A DNA stretch of 64,000 nt, taken from assembly GCF_900130075.1 (NCBI RefSeq), contig NZ_LT671418.1, positions 3,286,001-3,350,000 of the forward strand, in the 5' to 3' direction. Positions 1 to 9,099 of this stretch are shown here, piece by piece. Position 1 is the first letter of the stretch, and each line of letters opens with the position of its first letter. Made by a program: the position numbers and the translations under genes. This DNA comes from Herminiimonas arsenitoxidans. Lineage in GTDB: Bacteria > Pseudomonadota > Gammaproteobacteria > Burkholderiales > Burkholderiaceae_D. The notes beneath the pieces were generated by a model. That model saw nothing but the letters and a program-made list of their open reading frames with translations, did not search any database and was not told the DNA's origin.

Positions 1-944
1 GCACCATGCGCGAAGGCGTAATGGGCGGCCTCGGCGGTTTCGGTGCCATGTTCGAAATCAGCAAGAAGTACAAAGAGCCGGTGCTGGTATCCGGTACCGA
101 TGGCGTCGGCACCAAGCTGAAGCTGGCATTTGAATTGAATCGTCACGACACGGTCGGTATCGATCTGGTCGCGATGAGCGTCAACGACATTCTGGTACAA
201 GGCGCAGAGCCTTTGTTCTTCCTCGATTACTTCGCTTGCGGCAAGCTCGATGTAGCGATCGCAACAGACGTGATCAAAGGCGTGGCCAAAGGCTGCGAGC
301 AAGCAGGTTGCGCGTTGATTGGTGGCGAAACTGCTGAAATGCCTAGCATGTACCCAGCTGGCGAATACGATCTGGCCGGCTTCGCAGTCGGTGCAGTCGA
401 AAAATCGAAAATCATCGATGGCACCAAAATCGCTCCGGGCGACGTCGTCCTGGGTCTGGCTTCGTCGGGTGCGCACTCCAACGGTTATTCGCTGGTACGC
501 AAGATCATCTCGGTCGCGAATCCAGACTTGAATGCTGATTTCCACGGTCGCAAACTGGCTGACGTGTTGATGGAACCTACCCGCATTTACGTCAAACCGT
601 TGCTGGCACTGATGGCAGCTATGGAAGTCAAAGGCATGGTCCACATCACTGGCGGTGGCTTGGTGGAAAACATTCCACGCGTATTGCAGCCGCATTTGAC
701 CGCTGTGCTGGAAAGCAGCGCATGGGATATGCCGCCATTGTTCAAATGGTTGCAACAACACGGTGGTGTGGCTGACGCAGAAATGCATCGCGTCTTCAAC
801 TGCGGTATTGGTATGACCGTGATCGTGGCGAAAGAAAATGCAGATGCAGCGATGGCGCAATTGAAAGCTGCTGGCGAAACCGTCATGCGCATCGGTGAAA
901 TCCGCGAGCGTGCAGAAGGTCAGGCGCAAACCATCGTTCTGTAA
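1..944 (+). CDS. purM: Phosphoribosylformylglycinamidine cyclo-ligase, 5' end missing
   Basis: This is AIR synthetase, which closes the imidazole ring of FGAM to AIR using ATP in de novo purine synthesis in the cytoplasm. The visible part is 314 codons and opens inside the conserved region. The motif [12 protein letters not shown] near the start and GGETAEMP further on are PurM family signatures. Family members are about 345 to 350 residues, so roughly 35 N-terminal residues lie before the window. The reading frame enters at base 3. A strong hairpin terminator follows directly, so the gene ends its transcription unit. The other purine genes seen here (purC, purE, purK) lie about 25 kb away in a separate operon. 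Confidence 0.97.
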   Translation, partial: TMREGVMGGLGGFGAMFEISKKYKEPVLVSGTDGVGTKLKLAFELNRHDTVGIDLVAMSVNDILVQGAEPLFFLDYFACGKLDVAIATDVIKGVAKGCEQAGCALIGGETAEMPSMYPAGEYDLAGFAVGAVEKSKIIDGTKIAPGDVVLGLASSGAHSNGYSLVRKIISVANPDLNADFHGRKLADVLMEPTRIYVKPLLALMAAMEVKGMVHITGGGLVENIPRVLQPHLTAVLESSAWDMPPLFKWLQQHGGVADAEMHRVFNCGIGMTVIVAKENADAAMAQLKAAGETVMRIGEIRERAEGQAQTIVL

Positions 945-976
945 TTCTTGTGCTGTAAAAGCACACGTAATAAATT

Positions 977-1011
977 AAAAAGGCTGCAACACATAGTGTT
1001 GCAGCCTTTTT
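977..1011. terminator. Bidirectional rho-independent terminator between purM and the Anbu gene
   Basis: A perfect 12-bp inverted repeat (981-992 with 996-1007) with a 3-base loop is flanked by AAAA on the left and a T run on the right. It can therefore stop purM on the plus strand and the convergent proteasome-like operon on the minus strand. Confidence 0.93.
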
Positions 1012-1032
1012 CTTTGTCCGGATGAATTCGGT

Positions 1033-1917
1033 TTAATGTTGTTTGTTATTGCCTTCGTCTTGCGCCAGCGTTTGTAGCGGCGCTGGCGTTGCGGTCGTAG
1101 TGTCGATACCGAATTTGGCAGGGGGCAAGATACGCAGTGGCTGGCTCTTCTGCGCCTGACTGGAGAGCACATTGCTGCTGGCATCCGGTGCTGCATTCCA
1201 CACCGGATCATCTATGCTTTCAAACACTGATTTCAATTGCTTGCCCCAGGTGCTGCGTATCATCTGGAAGTACTGATTGTTTTCATCAATGGTAACGAAG
1301 CGGGTGACAGCCAGTGTGTCCGTTTCATAAATCAGCAAATCGAGTGGTAGACCGACCGAGATATTCGAGCGCAAGGTTGAGTCCATTGAAATCAATGCGC
1401 ACTTCGCCGCTTCATCCAGTGGCGTATCGGTGCTGACGATGCGGTCAATGATGGGTTTGCCGTATTTCGATTCACCGATCTGAAAATATGTATTCTCATC
1501 GTGTGATTCGATGAAGTTACCGGCGGAATACATCTGGAACAAACGACAACGTTCGCCCTTGATCTGCCCGCCAAAAATCATGCTGGCATTGAAGTCGATG
1601 CCGAATTGCTCCAAAGTAGCTGCATCGCGATCATGTACGACGCGGATGGCTTCGCCGACGACTTGTGCCGCTTCATACATGGACGACACGTTCCAGATAC
1701 TTTTTCCGCTGGCTGTTGTGTGTTCAGCAATGATTTGACGCACGGATTGCGAAATCGACAAGTTCCCCGCTGTCATCAAGACAATCAAGCGGTCGCCCGG
1801 TATCTCGAAGATGTTCATCTTGCGGAAGGTGCCGACGTGATCTACGCCGGCATTGGTGCGCGAATCAGAGAGAAAAACCAGCCCGGCATCCAGGCGCATC
1901 GCAACACAATAAGTCAT
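1033..1917 (-). CDS. Anbu-type proteasome-like peptidase
   Basis: This is a self-compartmentalising peptidase of the Ntn-hydrolase fold (COG3484, Anbu). The protein begins Met-Thr-Tyr, so removal of Met exposes Thr as the N-terminal nucleophile without a propeptide, as is known for Anbu. The SDSRTNAG segment at about residues 17-24 and the FRKM segment with the active-site Lys at about residue 33 match the family. It is 294 residues; Anbu proteins I know of are nearer 245, and the last 50 or so residues are a Pro/Ala/Gln-rich, probably disordered tail. It is the last gene of a four-gene minus-strand operon with a transglutaminase, an alpha-E protein and an ATP-grasp protein, the recurrent Anbu partners. 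The substrate is unknown. Confidence 0.9.
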   Translation of the reverse strand: MTYCVAMRLDAGLVFLSDSRTNAGVDHVGTFRKMNIFEIPGDRLIVLMTAGNLSISQSVRQIIAEHTTASGKSIWNVSSMYEAAQVVGEAIRVVHDRDAATLEQFGIDFNASMIFGGQIKGERCRLFQMYSAGNFIESHDENTYFQIGESKYGKPIIDRIVSTDTPLDEAAKCALISMDSTLRSNISVGLPLDLLIYETDTLAVTRFVTIDENNQYFQMIRSTWGKQLKSVFESIDDPVWNAAPDASSNVLSSQAQKSQPLRILPPAKFGIDTTTATPAPLQTLAQDEGNNKQH

Positions 1918-1981
1918 GGTGATGAAGGAAAAAGCAAAACGCGAATTTTACAGGAAGAGGGAATGTTCTTCATTTCTTCCA

Positions 1982-2788
1982 CTATTGCGACAACATCGGT
2001 ACTACCTTGACGCTGACATCCAGTGACTCTTCGCCACCACCGCGTCGCACACCGCTGACTGGTGCGGCTGAATCGTAATCGCGTGCGACAGCCAGACGGC
2101 AATGCGCATCGCTGGCATATCCGGCATGTGTGACGTCTATGCTGACCCAGCCGGTGAAGTCATTTTCTTCTACCCAAACATCAACCCATGCATGACTTTC
2201 TGCATGGCCAGTGCTGCCGGAATCGATATAGCCGGATACATAGCGCGTGGGTATGCATCGGGTGTGACAGCAGGCAATGAATAAATGCGCATGATCTTGG
2301 CATACGCCCTGGCCCAGTTGTAGTGCATCGTTGGCGGTGGTGGTCACACCGGTTGCACCGCTTTGGTACATCACTGCACCACAAATTGCTTCGGCCAGTT
2401 GCAACAAATCGCTGCTGCTGTTGCCGCGCAAATGTTGTGCGGCAAATGCGCGGATATGTTCACTAGGTTCAGTCAGACGCGTCGTCACGGTGAAAACCAG
2501 CGGCGATAAAGCACCGTTTTCCAGCAGACGGCCACGATCAAGTGGCGTGATATCGACTTCGCCGGCGACCACAATGCGGACTACATCATGTTTGCCGGTA
2601 ATCGTCAGCATGTGACATAGATTGCCGAAGGCATCGGCGAACGCATGCCGTTGGCCTGAAGTATCGATATGCCAGGACAAGAGGTGTTGGTGTGATTCAA
2701 CGCGCGGCGTCAGGCGCAATTGCTGGATGGTGTATGCCAGTGGCGATGTGTATCGATACAGGGTTTCATGGCGGATAGCGAGTCGCAT
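1982..2788 (-). CDS. Transglutaminase-like cysteine protease of the Anbu operon
   Basis: This is a 268-residue protein of the COG1305 group with an N-terminal transglutaminase-like beta region and a papain-fold core. The catalytic triad is visible as Cys163 (GQGVCQDHAH), His199 (ESHAWVDVW) and Asp218 (VSIDVTH). No signal peptide is seen, so it is probably cytoplasmic. It starts one base before the alpha-E gene ends, which implies translational coupling. It likely cleaves or transfers an amide bond in a peptide-like product made by the neighbouring ATP-grasp protein; that role is inference from the conserved operon. Its best-supported name is only the family name. Confidence 0.88.
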   Translation of the reverse strand: MRLAIRHETLYRYTSPLAYTIQQLRLTPRVESHQHLLSWHIDTSGQRHAFADAFGNLCHMLTITGKHDVVRIVVAGEVDITPLDRGRLLENGALSPLVFTVTTRLTEPSEHIRAFAAQHLRGNSSSDLLQLAEAICGAVMYQSGATGVTTTANDALQLGQGVCQDHAHLFIACCHTRCIPTRYVSGYIDSGSTGHAESHAWVDVWVEENDFTGWVSIDVTHAGYASDAHCRLAVARDYDSAAPVSGVRRGGGEESLDVSVKVVPMLSQ

Positions 2789-3745
2789 CTAGGCCGCCAA
2801 TGGAACGAGGAATTCGCGGCTGATGCGATTTCCGAGTTCATAAATGTGTTCAAAGAATTCTGTCAGATAGTCGTGCAAACCTTCTTTCAGAATGTCGTTG
2901 ATGGAGGCAAATTTCAGCTCGGCGTGCAGCTTGCCAGCGAAGCGCAGCGTGTCGTTGTGCGTGTCATCAGTGACCATGCGCAGATTACGTACGACTTCTG
3001 TCAGACAGGCTAGTAGCGAGCGCGGCATGTCGGCGTGCAGCATCAACAGATCGGCAACGCGTGCCGGTGTGATCGCATCACGATAGACCTTGCGGTAAAT
3101 CTCAAAGGCGGAGACAGAGCGCAGAATGGCGGCCCAATAGTAAAAGTCGAGCTGGTTTTCATTCCGCAGTTTTTCGCGCGATTGCGTAGCGGCGCCATGA
3201 AACTTGACGTCGAGTATGCGTGCGGTGTTGTCGGCCCGTTCGAGGAAGGTGCCGAGTCGGATGAAATAGAGTGCTTCGTCCTGCAACATGGTGCCGAAGG
3301 TGACACCGCGCGACAGGTGTGAGCGATGTTTGACCCATTCAAAAAATTGGCTGGGATCGTGTTCAAACTCACTTTCATTGAGCTGATTGTGCATCTCCAG
3401 CCAGGTAGTGTTGTGGGTTTCCCAGACTTCAGTGGTGAGCGTGCCACGTACGGCGCGCGCATTCTCACGTGCGGCGCGCAGACAGGATGCAATTGACGAT
3501 GCATGCGTGGTATCGCGTACCAAGAAGTGCAGCACATTATCTGGCGTCACTTTCGGATGTTTTTGATCGTAGGCATCCTGCAATTCAGAGATACCTAGTG
3601 TCGCGCGCCAGCCTTGTTCGGCAGCGTGTGCAGATTGTGGCAACAAGGCGGTCTGAACATTCACATCCAGCATGCGGGCGGTATTCTCGGCGCGCTCGGT
3701 ATAGCGCGCCATCCAGAACAGGTGATCGGCTGTGCGACTGAGCAT
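2789..3745 (-). CDS. Alpha-E domain protein of the Anbu operon
   Basis: This is an all-helical protein of the COG2307 alpha-E family, about 318 residues. I chose the ATG at 3745 because it lies one base after the stop of the upstream ATP-grasp gene and begins MLSRTADHLFWMARY, the conserved family start. A longer in-frame start at 3781 would overlap the upstream gene. The segment around FWMARYTERAENTARMLDV is the family hallmark. The biochemical function is unknown; the family is nearly always beside the circularly permuted ATP-grasp protein and is thought to work with it. It sits third from the end of a tightly packed operon. Confidence 0.88.
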   Translation of the reverse strand: MLSRTADHLFWMARYTERAENTARMLDVNVQTALLPQSAHAAEQGWRATLGISELQDAYDQKHPKVTPDNVLHFLVRDTTHASSIASCLRAARENARAVRGTLTTEVWETHNTTWLEMHNQLNESEFEHDPSQFFEWVKHRSHLSRGVTFGTMLQDEALYFIRLGTFLERADNTARILDVKFHGAATQSREKLRNENQLDFYYWAAILRSVSAFEIYRKVYRDAITPARVADLLMLHADMPRSLLACLTEVVRNLRMVTDDTHNDTLRFAGKLHAELKFASINDILKEGLHDYLTEFFEHIYELGNRISREFLVPLAA

Positions 3746-3746
3746 C

Positions 3747-5162
3747 TTAGTTCTCCAGTATCCAGGTATCTTTTGTGCCACCGCCTTGGGAGGAGTTGAC
3801 TACCAGCGAGCCTTCTTTCAGCGCAACGCGCGTCAGGCCGCCCGGCACCATGGAGATGGTTTTGCCGGACAGGACAAAAGGCCGCAAATCGATATGGCGT
3901 GGTGCCACGCCGGAATCGACAAAGGTCGGGCAGGCGGACAGGGCTAGCGTTGGTTGTGCGATATAGCCATCTGGACGCGCGATGATGCGCTGGCGGAAAT
4001 CCTCGATCTCGGCCTTGGTCGACGCTGGACCGACCAGCATGCCGTAGCCACCGGCACCGTGTACTTCCTTGACTACCAACTCTGCCAGATTCGCTAGTAC
4101 ATACGACAACTCATCCTTTTTGCGGCACTGATAAGTCGGGACATTGTTGAGGATGGGTTCTTCCGACAGATAGAAACGAATCATGTCCGGTACGAATGGA
4201 TAGATCGACTTATCGTCCGCCACGCCGGTACCAATCGCATTGGCCAGCGTGACGCGACCGGAACGATAGACGGACAGCAAGCCCGGCACGCCCAAGGTGG
4301 AATCGGCGCGGAAGGCGAGCGGGTCCATGTAATCGTCGTCGATGCGGCGATAGATGACGTCAACACGCTTGGGGCCGCGCGTGGTGCGCATATAGACGGC
4401 ATTGTCGTTGACGAACAGATCCTGACCTTCGACCAGCTCCACGCCCATTTGCTGCGCGAGGAAGGCGTGTTCAAAGTAAGCCGAGTTGTACATGCCGGGC
4501 GTCATGACGACCACGGTAGGATCGGTCACGCCGATAGGTGCGACCGAGCGCAGATTGTCGAGCAGCATGTCCGGGTAATGCGCGACGGGTGCAATCTGAT
4601 GGCGTGCGAACAGGTCGGGGAACAGGCGCATCATCATCTTGCGGTCTTCCAGCATGTAGGACACGCCGGACGGTACGCGCAGATTGTCTTCCAATACGTA
4701 AAACTCGCCTTGACCGGCGCGCACGATATCGACGCCGGCAATATGCGCGTAAATGTCGGATGCGACCGAGATCCCCTGCATTTCCGGACGATATTGCGCA
4801 TTTCGGAAGATTTGCTCAGGTGGCACGATGCCGGCCTTGACGATGTTCTGGTCGTGGTAAATGTCGTGGATGAACATATTCAGCGTGCGTACCCGCTGTA
4901 CCAGTCCCGCCTCCATGTGCGCCCATTCCTGCGCGGTGATCATGCGCGGAATGATGTCGAAGGGGATAACGCGCTCGGTACCTGCCTCATTGCCGTAGAC
5001 GGCAAAGGTAATGCCGACGCGGCGGAAGATCAGGTCAGCTTCGGCACGCTTGCGGGCGACAGTCTTGGGAGACTGTGTCGCCAGCCAGGCTTCGAATTCA
5101 CGATAGTGGTCACGGACATTGGTCGTACCGTCGATATACATCTCGTCGAAAAATTTTCGCAT
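3747..5162 (-). CDS. Circularly permuted ATP-grasp protein of the Anbu operon
   Basis: This 471-residue protein belongs to the COG2308 circularly permuted ATP-grasp family. Such enzymes are predicted to form amide or peptide bonds using ATP. Recognisable segments include the start MRKFFDEMYIDG, the HIYHDQNIVKAGIVPPE region, the ATP-binding-like VLEDNLRVPSGVSYMLEDR at about residues 155-175, and the Gly-rich VHGAGGYGMLVGP near residue 375. It is the first gene of the minus-strand operon and its product may be ligated peptide material processed by the transglutaminase and Anbu peptidase. That pathway is an inference from the conserved neighbourhood, not an established reaction. Confidence 0.88.
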   Translation of the reverse strand: MRKFFDEMYIDGTTNVRDHYREFEAWLATQSPKTVARKRAEADLIFRRVGITFAVYGNEAGTERVIPFDIIPRMITAQEWAHMEAGLVQRVRTLNMFIHDIYHDQNIVKAGIVPPEQIFRNAQYRPEMQGISVASDIYAHIAGVDIVRAGQGEFYVLEDNLRVPSGVSYMLEDRKMMMRLFPDLFARHQIAPVAHYPDMLLDNLRSVAPIGVTDPTVVVMTPGMYNSAYFEHAFLAQQMGVELVEGQDLFVNDNAVYMRTTRGPKRVDVIYRRIDDDYMDPLAFRADSTLGVPGLLSVYRSGRVTLANAIGTGVADDKSIYPFVPDMIRFYLSEEPILNNVPTYQCRKKDELSYVLANLAELVVKEVHGAGGYGMLVGPASTKAEIEDFRQRIIARPDGYIAQPTLALSACPTFVDSGVAPRHIDLRPFVLSGKTISMVPGGLTRVALKEGSLVVNSSQGGGTKDTWILEN

Positions 5163-5239
5163 GGCATCGCTCTGTCTTGGTTTTCATGGAGATGATAACC
5201 AGCTCTATCAAGAAATATGCCAGATCGAGAAAGAGCCGC

Positions 5240-7276
5240 TTATGGCGATCGCAGATGCTTGATTAAGGCCTCGGTTCTTTGGTCGGGTGCCTTCGTCAAC
5301 AGACTGACGATAATAATCGCACAAAATCCGGCCGGAACGCCAAACACGCCAGCCGAGATAGGCGCGATATGAAACCATTGCTCCGCAGCCGAGCCGCCCA
5401 GAGCAGGTAGTGTGTGGATCATGTAGTAGATACAAACGGCAAAACCGATCAGCATCCCGGCGATGGCACCTTGCTGATTGGCACGTTTCCAGAATACGCC
5501 TAATGCCAGCGCCGGGAATAGCGCTGATCCTGCCAATGAGAAGGCCGCACCGACCAGCGACAGAATATCGCCTGGCTTCAATGAGGCAACATAAGCGGCG
5601 ACCAGCGCGACCATCAAGAGCAGCAGTTTGGAAACGGTGACACGTTTTTGCGTCGATGCTTTTGGATCGACGGTCTTGTAATAAATATCGTGCGACAAGG
5701 CATTGGAGATGGTGAGCAGCAAACCATCGGCGGTAGACAATGCGGCCGCCAGACCACCGGCTGCGATCAGGCCGGAGATGACGTAAGGCAAACCGGCGAT
5801 CTCGGGCGTAGCAAGGACGACAATATCAACGTCCATCACAATCTCGGCTAACTGCACTATGCCATCGCGATTGACGTCATTGATGCTGACGAGCGGATGC
5901 AGTTTGTCTATGCTGGCCCAGTACGAGACCCATTCCGGTAATTTGGAAAAATCACTGCCAACCAGAGAGCTGTAAATATCATATTTGACCAATACCGCCA
6001 GCGCCGGGATGGTGATGTACAACGCCATGATGAAGAACAGCGTCCAGGCCACTGAGTGGCGCGCTTCCTTGACTGTTGGCGTGGTGTAGTAACGCACCAG
6101 CACATGCGGTAGCGCAGCAGTTCCCAGCATCAGACAAAACACCAGCGCCAGGAAATTGTTGCGCTTGATATTCGATGCTTCTTCAGTGTCACCAGGGAAA
6201 GGCTCAGTATGCCGGGTCGGTGGTTTAGCTAATTCGAGATTGAGTATGCGTTCTTCCTTCCATACGCGTTCGGCTTCATCCGCATCTTTGGGATAGGCCG
6301 CTAGCTCACGTCCGGTTTGTTTTATTTCCTGTAACGCGGCATTGCCGAGCTTGAGCGCTTCCAGATTGTGCTGAATTTCTGCGCGACCGTTTTCCCACGA
6401 TTCCGGCAGCGATGACAGTCTGTCGTCCAGATCGTAGGCGCGCTGTCTGAAGATGGCGCGTACTTCTTTTTCCTTGGGATCGTTGATCAATACATTTTCA
6501 CGTTCGCTCAATTGCGCGATCGCTGAACCATAAGCGATAGGCGGTATCGGCATATTGGTGTGCTTCATCGACAGCCATACGACTGGGATCATGTAGGCAA
6601 TGATCAGGATGATGTATTGCGCAACTTGCGTCCACGTCACCGCGCGCATGCCGCCGAGGAAGGAGCACACCAAGATACTGGCCAGGCCGAGAAAAATGCC
6701 GACCGAAAAATCAACGCCGGTAAAGCGTGAAGTAATCAGACCAACGCCATAAATTTGCGCGATCACATACGTGAAGGAAACGATGATGGTGGCGATCACC
6801 GCGATGATGCGCACGACGTTATCGCTGTACTGGCCGGTATAGCGAGCCGCGAGGTAATCCGGAATCGTGTACTGGCCGAATTTTCTGAGGAAGGGCGCAA
6901 TCAATAAGGCGACCAGTACGAAGCCACCGGTCCATCCCATGATGTAAGCCAAGCCATCAAAGCCCCACAAATACAAACCACCCGCGAGACTGATGAAACT
7001 GGCGGCAGATATCCAGTCGGCAGCAGTCGCCATGCCATTGAAAAATGCCGGGACGCGACGACCTGCGACATAGTATTCCTGCACATCCGAGGTACGACTG
7101 ATGACGCCGATGGTGGCGTACACCACGATGGTGGAGAACATGAAGACATAACCGATCCACACACGCGGAAAACCTTCATGCTCCAGGATCGCGACGCCGA
7201 ACAGGAACAGCACGAAGCCTGCCGTGTACAGCAGGTAATAACGTCGCAGGCGCTGGAAGAATGCTTTATTCGCCAT
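5240..7276 (-). CDS. Sodium:solute symporter large subunit (VC_2705-type)
   Basis: This is a 678-residue inner-membrane transporter of the SSS family, of the kind annotated as cation/acetate symporter. Many hydrophobic helices are visible, with AADWISAASFISLAGG and the ALSTADGLLLTISNALSHD segments typical of the sodium site. It carries a hydrophilic insert of roughly 110 residues (about residues 245-360) between membrane helices. Residues 467-478 (DVNRDGIVQLAE, bases 5843-5878) match an EF-hand calcium loop. Its start overlaps the end of the DUF4212 gene, a pairing known from two-component SSS transporters. The substrate is probably a small carboxylate such as acetate, which cannot be settled from sequence. 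Confidence 0.88.
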   Translation of the reverse strand: MANKAFFQRLRRYYLLYTAGFVLFLFGVAILEHEGFPRVWIGYVFMFSTIVVYATIGVISRTSDVQEYYVAGRRVPAFFNGMATAADWISAASFISLAGGLYLWGFDGLAYIMGWTGGFVLVALLIAPFLRKFGQYTIPDYLAARYTGQYSDNVVRIIAVIATIIVSFTYVIAQIYGVGLITSRFTGVDFSVGIFLGLASILVCSFLGGMRAVTWTQVAQYIILIIAYMIPVVWLSMKHTNMPIPPIAYGSAIAQLSERENVLINDPKEKEVRAIFRQRAYDLDDRLSSLPESWENGRAEIQHNLEALKLGNAALQEIKQTGRELAAYPKDADEAERVWKEERILNLELAKPPTRHTEPFPGDTEEASNIKRNNFLALVFCLMLGTAALPHVLVRYYTTPTVKEARHSVAWTLFFIMALYITIPALAVLVKYDIYSSLVGSDFSKLPEWVSYWASIDKLHPLVSINDVNRDGIVQLAEIVMDVDIVVLATPEIAGLPYVISGLIAAGGLAAALSTADGLLLTISNALSHDIYYKTVDPKASTQKRVTVSKLLLLMVALVAAYVASLKPGDILSLVGAAFSLAGSALFPALALGVFWKRANQQGAIAGMLIGFAVCIYYMIHTLPALGGSAAEQWFHIAPISAGVFGVPAGFCAIIIVSLLTKAPDQRTEALIKHLRSP

Positions 7277-7550
7277 GTTCTTTATCGTGTTGGTATGCCT
7301 CGTCGAGGCGCTGCATGCGCCATGAGTAGAAAGCGATGATGCCGAAAAAAATCAGGATGCTGCCCTGTGCCGCCATGAAGAAGGAAATCGGCCAGCCAAA
7401 TAAAGTGTATGTGGATAAATGGCGCGCAAAGAAAATGGCGCTAAAGGTGACGGCAAACCAGAGCAGCAATAGCCACAGCGTCATGCGTCTGGTTTTATGC
7501 CAGTACAGGCTATCTTTTTCTGGCGCTTCTTTGCGATTCTTCGGGGTCAT
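7266..7550 (-). CDS. DUF4212 small subunit of the sodium:solute symporter
   Basis: This is a 94-residue membrane protein with two hydrophobic segments (about residues 24-45 and 52-76) and charged ends. The WHKTRRMTLWLLLLWF and SFFMAAQGSI motifs are typical of the DUF4212 family, which occurs just upstream of VC_2705-type symporters and is regarded as an accessory subunit. Its start overlaps the stop of the histidine kinase gene by 4 bases and its end overlaps the symporter start by 11 bases, so the three genes are very probably translated together. Confidence 0.87.
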   Translation of the reverse strand: MTPKNRKEAPEKDSLYWHKTRRMTLWLLLLWFAVTFSAIFFARHLSTYTLFGWPISFFMAAQGSILIFFGIIAFYSWRMQRLDEAYQHDKEHGE

Positions 7551-9085
7551 ATCGTGCCATCGAAAAATGGTGCAGGTTGTTCCAGATGAAGTGTGATGCG
7601 CATCAGGCAGCCGGGGCGCTTCGGATCGGTGCAGTTTGGATTGCAGATGATATCAATCTCTGCATCGTGTTGTTGCGCGATTTCACGCACGATGGCCAAG
7701 CCCAATCCGCTGCCTTCGACATTGGTCCCCAGAATTCTGTAGAAGCGTTCGAAAATATGCGTGCGCTCATTGGGCGCAATGCCGGGGCCGGTATCTTCGA
7801 CTTCCAAAAAGGCTAAGGCGTTTTTTTCGTCAGCGCGCACGCGCACGGTTGCCTGTCCACCGGCAGGCGTGTACTTGAGTGCATTGTCGATCAGATTATT
7901 CAACAGCTCATGCAACATGGTTGGGTCGCCCATGATCACGACTTGATAATCCGGTGCTTCGAAGCCAAGATCGATCTTGCGACTGAATGAGGTCTGCACC
8001 CAATCCTGTACGGTGTCACGCGCCAGTTCGGAGAGTTCCAATGTCTGGAATGGTTTGGTTTCCGGCGTCTGGTTTTCTGCGCGTGCCAATGCCAGCAATT
8101 GATTGACCATGCGGGTGGCAGACTTGGAACTCTTGGCGAGTTGTTCCAGCGATTTGTGGATTTCTGCCTGGTCAGTTTGACGCAATGCGAGTTCGGATTG
8201 CATGCGCATGCCGGCCAACGGCGTCTTCATCTGATGTGCGGCATCGGCGATAAAGCGTTTTTGTATCTTGATACTTTGCGACAGGCGCTCCAACATTTCA
8301 TTCAATGATCCGACCAGCGGCAGAATTTCTTCCGGGACGTAGCCGGAATCAATCGGACTCAAATCATCCGGTCGTCGTGCGCGTATGCGTTGCTGCAATT
8401 CGGCGAGTGGGCGCAAGCCGCGAGTGAGCGCGAACCAGACCAGTACCAGTGCGATCGGCAGGATGATGAATTCCGGCACGATGACGCCCTTGATGATTTG
8501 ATTGACCAGTTGCGAGCGCTTGTCCAAGGTCTCGCCGACTTGCACCAGTGCCAAGCGCGGCTCGATAGTCAGTTGCGGCGCGGTTTGGGTTTTATGCAGA
8601 TCGACATAGATATAAGCGATGCGTACTTCGCTGCCGCGAACAAAGTCGTAACGAAATTGCGTGGACCATGGTGGCGGTGCTTCGGCATCTTTCGGTAAAG
8701 GCATTTCCGGATCGCCTTCGACTACTTGGTCATGCGTATCACGCACTTGATAGTAGATATTGTCGATATCGTCGGCATGCAGAATATCGGTTGCAGCGCC
8801 GGTCAGTCGTGTGATGACCTTGCCATCTACTTCTTTGACTTGTTGAGCAACGACGGTGACTTTATCTTCCAGTGCGCGATCGAATGGTTCGTTCGCGATG
8901 GATTTGGCAACGAGGTAGGTAATCGCAATGCTGAGCGGCCACAGAAGTAGCAAGGGCACCAGCATCCAATCCAGAATTTCACCAAACAATGAGCGCTGCG
9001 TGCGTTCTTCCGGCTGTGTCTCGATGGACTGATGCGATGTATCTGCATCGACAGCGGGCGCGTCCAGTCGGTGAATGTCTTGCAT
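7547..9085 (-). CDS. Sensor histidine kinase controlling the symporter operon
   Basis: This is a 512-residue membrane kinase in the TctE/QseC layout. A cytoplasmic N-terminus precedes TM1 at about 41-60, a periplasmic sensor domain of about 150 residues, TM2 near 215-235, and a HAMP-like linker. The H-box with phospho-accepting His is in the AADAAHQMKTPLAG segment, followed by the N-box NNLIDNALKYTP, the DTGPGIAP G1 box and GSGLGLAIV. It is encoded between its response regulator and the symporter subunits, with a 4-base overlap to DUF4212. It therefore probably senses the transported solute or its uptake; the ligand is unknown. Confidence 0.9.
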   Translation of the reverse strand: MQDIHRLDAPAVDADTSHQSIETQPEERTQRSLFGEILDWMLVPLLLLWPLSIAITYLVAKSIANEPFDRALEDKVTVVAQQVKEVDGKVITRLTGAATDILHADDIDNIYYQVRDTHDQVVEGDPEMPLPKDAEAPPPWSTQFRYDFVRGSEVRIAYIYVDLHKTQTAPQLTIEPRLALVQVGETLDKRSQLVNQIIKGVIVPEFIILPIALVLVWFALTRGLRPLAELQQRIRARRPDDLSPIDSGYVPEEILPLVGSLNEMLERLSQSIKIQKRFIADAAHQMKTPLAGMRMQSELALRQTDQAEIHKSLEQLAKSSKSATRMVNQLLALARAENQTPETKPFQTLELSELARDTVQDWVQTSFSRKIDLGFEAPDYQVVIMGDPTMLHELLNNLIDNALKYTPAGGQATVRVRADEKNALAFLEVEDTGPGIAPNERTHIFERFYRILGTNVEGSGLGLAIVREIAQQHDAEIDIICNPNCTDPKRPGCLMRITLHLEQPAPFFDGTI

Positions 9086-9099
9086 GTGTTTGGGCTGGT

